DNA from: Candidatus Latescibacterota bacterium
GTDB taxonomy: Bacteria; Latescibacterota; MVCY01; DTYK01
Length of the DNA: 27,825 bases
Assembly: GCA_012961925.1 (NCBI GenBank)
Contig: DTYK01000131.1
Coordinates: 1-27,825 of the forward strand
Direction: 5' to 3'
Below the pieces are notes generated by a model that was not told the DNA's origin, did no database searches, and was given only the letters and a program-made list of their open reading frames with translations. Numbering within the stretch: position 1 is the stretch's first letter; every line of letters begins with the position of its first letter. Shown piece by piece: positions 1 through 7,313 of this stretch. Made by a program: the position numbers and the translations under genes.

Positions 1-64
1 GGCGAGATCTTAAAATTTGTGTCAAGTTTTTGAAGCCCTTCCTTTTCTTTGGGTAAACAAAGTA

Positions 65-97
65 TTTGGTACTTTTCTTTAGAAGAAAAGTACCAAA
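65..97. repeat. Perfect 15-bp inverted repeat, 3-nt loop
   Basis: The arms TTTGGTACTTTTCTT (65-79) and AAGAAAAGTACCAAA (83-97) are exact reverse complements around the loop TAG. The hairpin is AT-rich, has no T-run after it and lies far from any gene end, so it is not an obvious intrinsic terminator. It may be a mobile repeat end or the transcript structure of an uncharacterised intergenic element. Confidence 0.75.
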
Positions 98-353
98 AGA
101 ATCGCGCTTTTCGTAGGCGAAGGGGCACCAGGTTGATCTTAGGATCAGGAGAGTTGAGTCCGCCCCTCCCCCACTCCCCTTCGCGGGCCCTTCGGGCCCA
201 ATGCCCACCCACCGGTGGTATGAGCACCCGGGTTGGACCTGAACGCTGACGAAAAGCGCATGCCCCTCCCCACCGAATCCAGAAGGTGCGTACGGGAATG
301 GATAAACTGTCGACCGATATGTTCTAAGCGGTGGGGGTGATGTATGGGACAGT

Positions 354-495
354 GCCCTTAAGCCTGAGCCTCAGAACCGTCCGGCGAACGGAGCGGCCGC
401 CCTTCCGCTCTGTCTGAGCCTGAGCGAAGCGAGGGCGAGTTTGCGGAAGGGCAGCGGAGTGAGTCGATGACGGTTGGGGCGAAGGCTTCGGGCTG
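354..495 (+). repeat. Dispersed repeat family II, copy 1
   Basis: The element begins with CCCTTAAGCCTGAGCC, has a conserved core (TCCGGCGAACGGAGC then GCCGCCCTTCCGC) and ends with GACGGTT...GGCGAAGGCTTCG. The same blocks occur in the same order at 5567-5787. Inside this copy GCCCTTCCGC (399-408) and GCGGAAGGGC (443-452) form a 10-bp inverted repeat with a loop of about 34 nt. Confidence 0.65.
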
Positions 496-739
496 TCTTT
501 TCTTTTCGCCTCCTTATTCTTTGGGCAAGCAAAGAAAAGGAAGGATAAGGACGGTAAGAACCTTTGTGCTTTGCAATTTGAAGTAAACCTTGTCGGTTTG
601 AGGTGAAGTTTCGATAGAACTCTTGGGAATGGATTTGAGCCTGGGCAGGATGAACCAGAGAGCCATGGGTTGGCTATGAGGCGCAGTATGGAACGAATCA
701 ACATAAAGACGGGCTGGATAACTTAAGGAGGTGTATAAG

Positions 740-2626
740 ATGGGTTTCTATCTTCTCTTGTCTATCGCGTTGCCGGCGCTGTTGGGTTTCTGCTGCTTGA
801 TATTGGCTGAAAGGCTGAAGGCAACGAGAGGGGCCATTGTCTTGGTCGGAACGGCAGCCTCTCTGGGGTTAGGCATATACCTGTTTTTGAAGAGACCTCT
901 GCTCTGGCCAGAAGGGGGATCTGCCCTTCTAAAGGTTGACGACCTCAGTGGTTTTATCCTTCTGGCCGCTGGGACCTTCGGCCTTCTGATCACCATATAT
1001 TCATTGAGGTTTATGGCCGATAAGGGCAGGCTTCGGGAGTATTATGCCTATCTACTATGGACCATTGCAGCATCATACGGGGTGTTGCTTTCGACCAATT
1101 TAGTCCTTCTCCTTACCTTTTGGGGATTTCTCGGGTTGACCTTGTACCTACTTATCGGCCTCGGCGGACCGGATGCCAGTCAGGCGGCCACCAAGACCCT
1201 TATTATTGTCGGCGGGGCTGATGCTCTCATGGTTCTTGGAGTTGCAATCCTTTGGCTGTTAACCGGGACCTTCAGAATGGATGAGATAAACCTTCCTATC
1301 GGCGGAGCGTTATCAACAATTGCGTTCCTCTCTCTGGCCGCCGGAGCATTTGCCAAGGCTGGTGCAATGCCCCTCCATACATGGATTCCGGACATGGCTG
1401 AAAGGGCACCCTTGCCTGTCACAGCCTTCCTCCCGGCATCCCTGGACAAATTATTGGGGATCTATCTTCTGGTACGTATCTCTATGGATTTCTTCGTCTT
1501 AAATAAGCTCATGGCTGTTGTGCTGATGGCGATTGGTGCTGCCACTATCGTTTTGGCCGTAATGATGGCCCTGATCCAGCATAATCTCAAAAGGCTTCTT
1601 GGATACCATGCTGTCTCTCAGGTGGGGTACATGGTCTTGGGCATTGGCACAGGGATTCCTGTCGCTGTGGCAGGCGGATTGTTCCATATGCTGAACAATG
1701 CAATATACAAATGTTGTCTGTTTCTCACCGGTGGAGCGGTTGAATACAGGGCGAGGACCTCTGAACTGGATGATCTTGGCGGTCTGGCAAAGGCCATGCC
1801 GTTCACCTTCATTGCCAGCTTAATTGCGGCTTTATCTATCTCAGGCGTTCCTCCCCTTAACGGATTCGTCTCCAAGTGGATGATCTATCAAGGGATAATC
1901 GAATTAGGTGGGCATGGTGACAGGTTGTGGTTCCTGTGGTTGGCCGCTGCCATGTTCGGATCAGCCCTTACCCTGGCATCGTTCATGAAGCTTATCCACG
2001 CCACATTTTTGGGGATGACGGATGGTGGTCGGCGCGCAATAAAAGAGGTCCCAGCCACGATGTGGCTTCCGAGTATGGCATTGGCTGGACTCTGCGTCGT
2101 CTTCGGTGTATTCGCCTTTCTCTTTCCTTTAAAGCTCTTCATCATGCCGGCTGTGCCCGGTGTATCCTTCTTTGGCTTGTGGAGAGCAGGCACGGCCACC
2201 GTGCTCATAATTGTAGGGATAGTAATCGGGACAACGATCTATGGACTGGGTAGACTTTTCTCTGCTTTGAAGGCACGGCGGCCTATAATAGCCGGATCCA
2301 ATGGAGGTTATGATATGGATTCTAAACCAGTATCTAACCCAACCGGAATGGCCAGAGAAGATGTCCCTTATGTGGGCGGGGAACTGGTAGAGTCTCAGAT
2401 GCGCGTCTCTGGAATAGACTTCTACCAAACGATCAGAGATCTTGGCCCTCTCAGGTCTATCTATAATAAAGCTGAAAGGAGGGCGTTCGACATTTACAAC
2501 TTAGGTAAAGGGGTGGTCTTCTACTTCGTAGAAGCCTTGCGCTATATCCACTCCGGCATACTCCCAACCTATCTCTCCTGGTGTCTGATTGGACTGGCCG
2601 TTCTGTTATTCATTACCATGAGGTGA
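740..2626 (+). CDS. NuoL/HyfB-like antiporter subunit, paralogue 1
   Basis: A polytopic membrane protein of 628 residues from the proton-conducting transporter family (NuoL/M/N, MrpA/D, HyfB), probably an ion-translocating arm of the hydrogenase encoded downstream. The family motif FAKAGAMPLHTWIPD is followed by TAFLPASLDKLLG, LKRLLGYHAVSQVGY and FHMLNNAIYK. The channel His316 and Lys324 are kept, but the TM5 glutamate expected after FW is Gly129. The C-terminal 80 residues (GGELVESQMRVSGIDFYQ onward) form an amphipathic and hydrophobic tail shared with the paralogue at 9649. I chose ATG 740 because AAGGAGGT at 724-731 is correctly spaced for it. A GTG at 731 is in frame but overlaps that ribosome site. 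It stands first in the locus, 5 bp before the next gene. The family call is secure; the pumped ion is unknown. Confidence 0.9.
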   Translation: MGFYLLLSIALPALLGFCCLILAERLKATRGAIVLVGTAASLGLGIYLFLKRPLLWPEGGSALLKVDDLSGFILLAAGTFGLLITIYSLRFMADKGRLREYYAYLLWTIAASYGVLLSTNLVLLLTFWGFLGLTLYLLIGLGGPDASQAATKTLIIVGGADALMVLGVAILWLLTGTFRMDEINLPIGGALSTIAFLSLAAGAFAKAGAMPLHTWIPDMAERAPLPVTAFLPASLDKLLGIYLLVRISMDFFVLNKLMAVVLMAIGAATIVLAVMMALIQHNLKRLLGYHAVSQVGYMVLGIGTGIPVAVAGGLFHMLNNAIYKCCLFLTGGAVEYRARTSELDDLGGLAKAMPFTFIASLIAALSISGVPPLNGFVSKWMIYQGIIELGGHGDRLWFLWLAAAMFGSALTLASFMKLIHATFLGMTDGGRRAIKEVPATMWLPSMALAGLCVVFGVFAFLFPLKLFIMPAVPGVSFFGLWRAGTATVLIIVGIVIGTTIYGLGRLFSALKARRPIIAGSNGGYDMDSKPVSNPTGMAREDVPYVGGELVESQMRVSGIDFYQTIRDLGPLRSIYNKAERRAFDIYNLGKGVVFYFVEALRYIHSGILPTYLSWCLIGLAVLLFITMR

Positions 2627-2631
2627 AAAAG

Positions 2632-2865
2632 ATGGCGGACTCGAATTCACACTTTTTAATAAAAAAGGATACTGCGAAGGTTGTGGAGATCGTTGCCAGC
2701 GGTGCTATCATAGGGGCTATTGTTGCCGTTCCTCTTGCAATATTGCTTTTTTCGGAAGTCACATCTAATCCAGTAGAACACGCTCCAGTCATAGGCGCTG
2801 TACTTGGGGGCTTGATCACATTTGCAGGCAGATTGACAAAAAACTCCAAAAGAGGCCGAGGGTAA
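2632..2865 (+). CDS. Small two-helix membrane protein, unknown
   Basis: A 77-residue protein with a charged N-terminus, a hydrophobic helix (about residues 17-41, rich in Ile, Ala and Val), a short polar turn containing NPVEHAP, a second short glycine-rich hydrophobic stretch (GAVLGGLITFAG) and a basic tail. I do not recognise a family. ATG 2632 lies five bases after the stop of the upstream NuoL-like gene, with AGGTG 6-7 bases before it, so it is translationally linked to that gene. An upstream in-frame GTG inside the previous gene is less likely. It could be an accessory or stabilising subunit of the antiporter arm; that role is inferred from position only. About 120 bp of AT-rich sequence and a promoter separate it from rex. 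Confidence 0.65.
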   Translation: MADSNSHFLIKKDTAKVVEIVASGAIIGAIVAVPLAILLFSEVTSNPVEHAPVIGAVLGGLITFAGRLTKNSKRGRG

Positions 2866-2903
2866 AGGCGACAAAAAATTTTTAAAAAACTGCCAAATTT
2901 CAC

Positions 2904-2932
2904 TTGCGAAATCACCAAGAATGTGTTATATT
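2904..2932 (+). promoter_or_regulatory. Putative sigma-70 promoter of rex
   Basis: TTGCGA (2904-2909) and TATATT (2927-2932) are separated by exactly 17 bp, with 4/6 and 5/6 matches to the housekeeping consensus. Transcription would start near 2939, about 48 bases before the rex start codon. No good Rex operator was found here, so autoregulation is not supported by this site. Confidence 0.5.
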
Positions 2933-2986
2933 TGTTTTCCAATTTTGACTGAATGCCACTGAATACTCGTAGTAGGGGTTTGAAGC

Positions 2987-3610
2987 ATGATGAAAAAAAG
3001 GATTCCAGAGAAAACAGTCGCTCGGCTTTCCCTTTACCTCCGCTACCTCAGGGAGCTGGCGGAGGAGGACATAAATTTAGTGACATCTGCACGGATAGCC
3101 GATCATCTGGGTATCAAGTCGGCCCAAGTGCGCCGGGACCTCTCTTATTTCGGCCAGTTTGGATCGGCTGGAGCGGGATATGACCTCAAGAAACTGATTC
3201 AGGCCTTGGAAACGATTCTGGGCCTGAACAGGAAATGGAAAATTGCCTTAGTTGGTGCGGGTAACCTTGGAGCGGCTCTTTTCACCTACCCCGGCTTTAA
3301 AGGACAGGGGTTTGAAATCGTGGCAGTTTTTGACAACGATCCCTCTAAGGTCGGAAAAAAGTGGGGCAAGACAGAGATCCTCAGCACGACCGAGATGAAC
3401 GAGGTGATCAAAGGGAGACGAATAAAGATCGGGATCATAGCCGTTCCACAGCATGCCGCCGAAGAGGTGGCAGAGCAGCTCATCAACGCAGGAGTGAAAG
3501 CGATACTCAATTTTGCTCCGCGTAAACTAAAAGCTCCAAAAAATGTTAAACTTCGAGACGTAGATATGGCCACGGAACTGCAAAGCCTGAGCTACTTTCT
3601 AACCCGTTAG
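2987..3610 (+). CDS. rex: Redox-sensing transcriptional repressor Rex
   Basis: Rex senses the NADH/NAD+ ratio: it binds DNA when NADH is low and releases it when NADH rises, derepressing fermentation and hydrogenase genes. The 207-residue protein has the usual length. An N-terminal winged helix (about 1-80) contains IPEKTVARLSLYLR, SAQVRRDLSYFGQFG and the typical GAGYDL. A Rossmann domain starts with IALVGAGNLG (about 84-93) and has FDNDPSKVG as the acidic end of the second strand. The C-terminal swapped helix is DMATELQSLSYFLTR. The start is the first of two adjacent ATG codons, preceded by a weak AGGGG. A perfect Rex operator lies only 20 bp after the stop, so the next operon is its evident target. 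Confidence 0.96.
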   Translation: MMKKRIPEKTVARLSLYLRYLRELAEEDINLVTSARIADHLGIKSAQVRRDLSYFGQFGSAGAGYDLKKLIQALETILGLNRKWKIALVGAGNLGAALFTYPGFKGQGFEIVAVFDNDPSKVGKKWGKTEILSTTEMNEVIKGRRIKIGIIAVPQHAAEEVAEQLINAGVKAILNFAPRKLKAPKNVKLRDVDMATELQSLSYFLTR

Positions 3611-3627
3611 GTTTTCATTTTTAAAGA

Positions 3628-3651
3628 AATTTGTGAAAGGTTTCACAAATT
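3628..3651. promoter_or_regulatory. Rex operator (ROP) abutting the hydB-like start
   Basis: The core TTGTGAAAGGTTTCACAA (3631-3648) fits the Rex consensus TTGTGAA-N4-TTCACAA exactly. The symmetry extends to 11-bp arms (3628-3638 and 3641-3651) around a GG centre. The palindrome ends one base before the ATG at 3652. The AAAGG at 3636-3640 inside it is the only candidate ribosome-binding site, about 11 bases from the ATG, so Rex binding and translation signals overlap. Confidence 0.9.
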
Positions 3652-4671
3652 ATGGATAAGGATAGATGCTTCTGGGTGGGTTCGGCGGAGTGGGGGGATT
3701 TTTTGGGTAGATTGGTTGGCGAGGCTTCCGTTTATGCATTGGGGGGAGAAGGGGGGAGATTCTTCTACCGGCAGCTTATACGGAAGGATATAGGTGACAT
3801 AGTTTATAATCCGGTGAGGGCGGTTCAGCCGCTGAAATCCTTTATCTTTTCTCCAAGAGAGGAAGTAGTGGGGCCTTCAGACAGAGAGGGCCGAAAGCAG
3901 ACGATTATTGTAGGCGTGAAAGCCTGTGATATTTCATCTCTGGAGATCCTGGACAGGGCGCTGAAGGAAACTGACCTCCCTGATCCGGTGTACCAGGAGA
4001 GGAGACAGCGGATCGTTTTAATCAGCAGCGACTGTTCAGAGCCCCAGGAGACCTGTTTTTGTACGCTGGTGGGGAGGGCTCCTTATCCAGAAAGCGGGTT
4101 TGATCTCAACTTGAGCAAGGTCGATGGTGGGTTTGTGGTTGCGGTGGGTTCAGAGCGAGGAGCAGAGTTGGTTGATTCACACAGATCCCTATTTCGGGAG
4201 GCCACCGCCGAGGAGATCGCCAGGCGGGACAGAGATAGGGGGGATATACTTAGAAGGGTTGACCGAATAAACGAGTCTGTGGCTCAAAAACGGTCTTATC
4301 AGGAGATAGTGAAGGATAGCTATAGCTCGGAGCTATGGGTAAAGCATTCAGAGAGCTGTGTTGAGTGCACTGCCTGCAACAATATCTGCCCCACCTGTCA
4401 TTGCTATCTGCTGGATGATGTAAGCGGGGCCGAAGGCTTTGTTAAGGTGAGAAGCTGGGATTCTTGTGTTCACACCGGTTATGCCCGTGTGGCAGGTGGA
4501 CTCAACCCGCGTCCCCACCTGTGGGAAAGGTTTAGAAATAGATATCTGTGTAAATTTCTATATATGAAGGAAAATTTTGGTTTGTTGGGCTGTACTGGTT
4601 GCGGGAGATGTATCGAGGCCTGTCAGGGGAAGATAGATATGCGGGAGGTGCTGCAAGAACTTGCGGGTTAA
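3652..4671 (+). CDS. hydB: HydB-like iron-sulfur electron transfer subunit
   Basis: A 339-residue protein of the family that includes the beta subunit of archaeal sulfhydrogenase and AsrA of anaerobic sulfite reductase. Such subunits carry two [4Fe-4S] clusters and pass electrons between a flavin/NAD(P) subunit and a catalytic partner. Seen directly: the family segments KACDISSLEILDRAL and CSEPQETCFCTLVGRAP in the N-terminal half, then two ferredoxin motifs, CVECTACNNICPTC (from about residue 236) and GCTGCGRCIEAC (from about 313). The protein lacks membrane helices. It lies immediately behind the Rex operator and 65 bp before the flavoprotein gene, the standard hydB-hydG pairing. Pairing with a membrane group 4 hydrogenase instead of a soluble group 3 enzyme is unusual. 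Family call strong; the physiological partner is inferred. Confidence 0.88.
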   Translation: MDKDRCFWVGSAEWGDFLGRLVGEASVYALGGEGGRFFYRQLIRKDIGDIVYNPVRAVQPLKSFIFSPREEVVGPSDREGRKQTIIVGVKACDISSLEILDRALKETDLPDPVYQERRQRIVLISSDCSEPQETCFCTLVGRAPYPESGFDLNLSKVDGGFVVAVGSERGAELVDSHRSLFREATAEEIARRDRDRGDILRRVDRINESVAQKRSYQEIVKDSYSSELWVKHSESCVECTACNNICPTCHCYLLDDVSGAEGFVKVRSWDSCVHTGYARVAGGLNPRPHLWERFRNRYLCKFLYMKENFGLLGCTGCGRCIEACQGKIDMREVLQELAG

Positions 4672-4736
4672 TGGTGAGCAAGAAAGACAGGATCTGGGCG
4701 AATATAAGGTTGTAATCTATTGAAAGGCTGACGAAT

Positions 4737-5546
4737 ATGGTAAATCCTTATCTACCGCAGGAGAGCATAATCGAAGAGGTTATCCCCGAGACCCCGACCA
4801 TAAAAACCTTTGTCCTAAGACCTGAGAATGGTTTAAAGTTTTCCACAGGACAGTTCATTGAACTCACTGTGCCGGGCGTAGGTGAAGCTCCTTTTACCCC
4901 CTCTTCATCTCCTTTTCAGACCGAGAAGGTGGAGATAACGGTGATGGATGTTGGTCATGTAACCCACAGGTTACACCAGATGAGAGAGGGAGATAGGGTT
5001 GGTATACGGGGGCCATACGGCCGAGGGTACCCACTGGAAGAGTTTTATAACAAAGAGGTACTTGTCCTGGGTGGTGGTGTGGGGTTTGCCCCTTTACGGT
5101 CGCTGCTCTTCACTTTACTCCATGATCTCTCAAAATATAAAAGGGTCGTCCTCTGCTACGGAGCAAAGACACCGGCAGATATCGTATACAAAGGATTGAT
5201 CCCTCAATGGAGGGAGAAGATAGAGGTCCTGTGTTCTGTGGACAGGGCCGATGAGACGTGGAAGGAGCACGAAGGGGTGGTGACAACCCTCTTAGACAAA
5301 TTTGAGATCGATATAAAGAACAGTGTGGCTGTGGTTTGTGGACCACCGGTCATGATGAAATTTGCCACTTTTAAGCTCCTGGATCTTGGTTATCGTCCGG
5401 AAGATATTTATCTCTCAATGGAGAGGAAGATGTACTGCGGCATAGGCCAGTGCCGACATTGTATGATCGGAGGACTCTTTGTCTGCAAGGACGGGCCTGT
5501 GTTTACCTATAGTCAGGTCAAAGAGCTACCCGATATCTGGGCTTAG
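4737..5546 (+). CDS. hydG: HydG-like FAD/NAD(P)-binding oxidoreductase subunit
   Basis: A 269-residue ferredoxin-reductase-type flavoprotein like the gamma subunit of sulfhydrogenase, AsrB and the PyrK subunit of dihydroorotate dehydrogenase. It should bind FAD through the PFTPSSSP segment, NAD(P) through LGGGVGFAPLRSL (about residues 104-116) and VCGPPVMMKF, and a [2Fe-2S] cluster through YCGIGQCRHC plus a later Cys in VCKDGPVF. All expected elements are present in the usual order, so it looks functional. GAAAGG at 4722-4727 serves the ATG at 4737. With the preceding HydB-like protein it forms a complete NAD(P)H-linked electron module. This would let the hydrogenase exchange electrons with NAD(P)H and fits control by the NADH sensor Rex. 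Whether NADH or NADPH is used cannot be read from the sequence. Confidence 0.9.
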   Translation: MVNPYLPQESIIEEVIPETPTIKTFVLRPENGLKFSTGQFIELTVPGVGEAPFTPSSSPFQTEKVEITVMDVGHVTHRLHQMREGDRVGIRGPYGRGYPLEEFYNKEVLVLGGGVGFAPLRSLLFTLLHDLSKYKRVVLCYGAKTPADIVYKGLIPQWREKIEVLCSVDRADETWKEHEGVVTTLLDKFEIDIKNSVAVVCGPPVMMKFATFKLLDLGYRPEDIYLSMERKMYCGIGQCRHCMIGGLFVCKDGPVFTYSQVKELPDIWA

Positions 5547-5566
5547 TGTAATTACATAGGATGATG

Positions 5567-5787
5567 GGCCTTAGGCCTGAGCCGTTAAAACCCTCCGGCG
5601 AACGGAGCAGCCGCCCTTCCGCCCCTCTGACCGACCGTAGGAAGAGCGAGCTGGAGTTCACAGCCTTTAGGCTTTCATCCCCCCGATCTACAGGCTCTGA
5701 GGCACCTCTTACCCAAGATGAAATACTAAAGCATTAACTCCTGAAGTGAGCCGAGGACGGTCTCGGCGAAGGCTTCGCTATCCGAAT
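5567..5787 (+). repeat. Dispersed repeat family II, copy 2
   Basis: Matches the element at 354-495 in block order: CCTTAGGCCTGAGCC, then TCCGGCGAACGGAGC and GCCGCCCTTCCGC, and finally GACGGTCTCGGCGAAGG with CTTCGCTA. The spacing between the core and the end is about 80 bp longer here. It fills most of the 273-bp gap between the HydG-like gene and the ferredoxin gene, and its last bases resemble the tail of repeat family I. No gene is seen in the gap. Confidence 0.65.
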
Positions 5788-5819
5788 ATTAAGGACAGAC
5801 ATAGGAGGAGACTTTCCGC

Positions 5820-6290
5820 ATGGAGAAGCGACTGTTCATCGATTTGGAGTTATGCAACCGATGCAGGGAGTGTCACGTGGAATGCAGCTACCTCTACCAC
5901 CCTCATAACATCGGCATAACCTCTTTGAGAGAATTGGCTGCCTTCTTCCTTATCTGTCGTCGGTGTGAACAGGCCCCTTGTGTCACATCATGTCCGCAAG
6001 AGGCACTGGAAAAGCAGGAGGATGGGGTCCTTAAGAGATATAATATGAGGTGTATCGGTTGCAAGTCCTGTGTCTATGCCTGTCCTTTCGGAACCATTTA
6101 TCCTGAGACAGTTCCTTATACGCTGTCGCGATGTGACTACTGTCTGGGCAGGGTTAACGGCGTAGGACCGGACTGCGTGAAAAGCTGCCCTGAGAAGGCA
6201 GTGCAGTATACAGAAATCGATGAATCCAGAGAAGAGAATATATTTCTAATAGGGGATAAGCTGGCTGTCCGTTCCCTTCCATGGAAATAA
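5820..6290 (+). CDS. Four-cluster polyferredoxin (HycB/CooF-like)
   Basis: A 156-residue soluble electron-transfer protein of the HycB/CooF/DmsB type. Sixteen cysteines are arranged for four [4Fe-4S] clusters: C12/15/18/22, C46/49/54/58, C78/81/84/88 and C105/108/119/123. The motifs NRCRECHVEC, CIGCKSCVYACP and CVKSCP are visible. In formate hydrogenlyase and CO-linked hydrogenases, such a subunit connects an electron-donating enzyme to the hydrogenase core. Here no formate dehydrogenase or CO dehydrogenase is in the window, and the nearest donor or acceptor is the HydB/HydG pair upstream. AGGAGG at 5802-5807 lies about 12 bases before the ATG. Family call is strong, the exact partner inferred. 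Confidence 0.88.
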   Translation: MEKRLFIDLELCNRCRECHVECSYLYHPHNIGITSLRELAAFFLICRRCEQAPCVTSCPQEALEKQEDGVLKRYNMRCIGCKSCVYACPFGTIYPETVPYTLSRCDYCLGRVNGVGPDCVKSCPEKAVQYTEIDESREENIFLIGDKLAVRSLPWK

Positions 6291-6382
6291 TGGATTGCCA
6301 GGTGAACAGGATGCTTAGCCGTGATCCGACGGGATGTCGTTTTCCGTAATCTTACCGCAGGGGAAGAGAAGGGGAGAACGGT

Positions 6383-7312
6383 ATGTTAAAGTCTGTATTC
6401 TATTTCGTCATATTCCCAGGATTCCTATTCACGGCGGTGGTAGGGCTGCTTGTGAGCTGGATAGACAGAAAAGTGACTGCCCGTGTGCAGTGGCGGGTCG
6501 GCCCTCCATGGTGGCAGAACTTTGCTGACTTCGTGAAACTCCTGGGTAAAGAGACAATCATACCGCAAGGGACTTCCAGGTTTCACTTCATCACACCGCC
6601 CCTTCTGTCTATCTCCGCTATCACTTTGGTCTCAACGCTCCTCTGGGTTATGTTGATCAATCCTCACAAGAGCTTTCTTGGCGATCTGATAGTTGTGGTA
6701 TATCTGTTGATGATGCCTGCTATGGCCGTAGTCATGGGAGGGGCTGCCTCTGGAAATCCCCTTGCCTCTATGGGAGCCTCCAGGGAGATGAAGCTGGTCC
6801 TTGGGTATGAGTTACCGTTCGTTCTGGCACTGATCGTTCCGATAATTAAGACGGATACGATCCGCCTGGGGGAGATGATCAGGTTTCAGGCGGAGGATGG
6901 AGTGGTCATCGGCTCCTGGTCTGGTATAATAGCCTTTCTTGTGGCAATCGTCTGTATGCAGGCCAAACTGACGCTGGTACCCTTCGATATCCCGGAGGCT
7001 GAGACCGAGATAATGTCCGGGCCGTATATAGAGTATTCTGGACCGGCTCTTGCTATGTTCAAACTGACCCGGGCAATGATGCTTTTTGTCTTACCGGTGT
7101 TTCTTGTCCTTGTGTTTTGGGGAGGGTTTGGTCAGGGTTCCTTTTGGTCGGTCCTCCTGGGTATACTGAAGTATGTAGTCCTGCTCGTAGTGATCGTCCT
7201 CATTAGAAACACAAATCCTCGTCTGCGGATCGATCAGGCGATGAGGTTCTTCTGGGGGTTGGTAACCGGAGTGGCGACCCTCGCAATAATACTGGCGTTG
7301 ATAGGAGCGTAG
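6383..7312 (+). CDS. mbhM: NuoH/EchB-like membrane anchor of hydrogenase
   Basis: A 309-residue polytopic membrane protein of the complex I subunit 1 family (NuoH, EchB, HycD, MbhM). It anchors the hydrogenase module in the membrane and joins it to the antiporter subunits. The conserved first-loop segment SWIDRKVTARVQWRVGPP and the acidic loop PFDIPEAETEIMSGP, which faces the catalytic module, are both intact, with hydrophobic helices spread along the chain. The gene follows the ferredoxin gene by 92 bp; GGGGAGAAC precedes the ATG. It is followed after a single base by the small-subunit gene, so those two are almost certainly co-translated. The symbol follows the Pyrococcus mbh nomenclature. 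Confidence 0.93.
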   Translation: MLKSVFYFVIFPGFLFTAVVGLLVSWIDRKVTARVQWRVGPPWWQNFADFVKLLGKETIIPQGTSRFHFITPPLLSISAITLVSTLLWVMLINPHKSFLGDLIVVVYLLMMPAMAVVMGGAASGNPLASMGASREMKLVLGYELPFVLALIVPIIKTDTIRLGEMIRFQAEDGVVIGSWSGIIAFLVAIVCMQAKLTLVPFDIPEAETEIMSGPYIEYSGPALAMFKLTRAMMLFVLPVFLVLVFWGGFGQGSFWSVLLGILKYVVLLVVIVLIRNTNPRLRIDQAMRFFWGLVTGVATLAIILALIGA

Positions 7313-7313
7313 G

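Larger units (their letters stand above)
10..617 (+). repeat. Dispersed repeat family I, copy A (expanded)
   Basis: The head motif at 10-38 starts TTAAAATTTGTGTCAAG and continues with a T-run and GAAGCCC. The tail motif at 585-617 contains CCTTGTCGGTTTGAGG followed by GAAG...TTCG. The same head and tail recur at 17151-17330 and 26905-27027, where they lie only about 120-180 bp apart. Here about 550 bp separate them, filled partly by repeat family II, so this copy looks like one repeat interrupted by another, or two partial copies. Confidence 0.6.
1..739. other. Gene-free, repeat-rich leader region
   Basis: I see no convincing gene here. The reading frames present are short, have low-complexity translations and run through repeats found elsewhere in the window. 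The stretch holds the head (10-38) and tail (585-617) motifs of dispersed repeat family I, one copy of repeat family II (354-495), a perfect 15-bp inverted repeat (65-97), and a second stretch (511-545) that resembles 40-57 around the string TTCTTTGGG. No clear promoter for the gene at 740 was found. Confidence 0.6.

Noticed and set aside
49..249. 66-residue plus-strand reading frame
   Set aside because: It covers the inverted repeat at 65-97 and C/G-rich low-complexity DNA, with no protein-like pattern.
324..704. 126-residue minus-strand reading frame in the leader region
   Set aside because: It runs through repeat family II and a low-complexity stretch, has no ribosome site and a Ser/Pro/Arg-rich translation unlike a folded protein.
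731..739. GTG start for the first NuoL-like gene
   Set aside because: The GTG is part of the AAGGAGGT ribosome site; ATG 740 has normal spacing and aligns with the start of the paralogue.
2891..2913. ATTTCACTTGCGAAAT as a Rex operator for rex autoregulation
   Set aside because: The half-sites point the wrong way compared with TTGTGAA-N4-TTCACAA, and only 5-bp arms pair.
5764..5778. Sigma-54-like GG-N10-GC spacing in the repeat tail
   Set aside because: Only the GG and GC pairs fit; the TGGCAC and TTGC context is missing and the match arises from the GCGAAG/CTTCGC palindrome.
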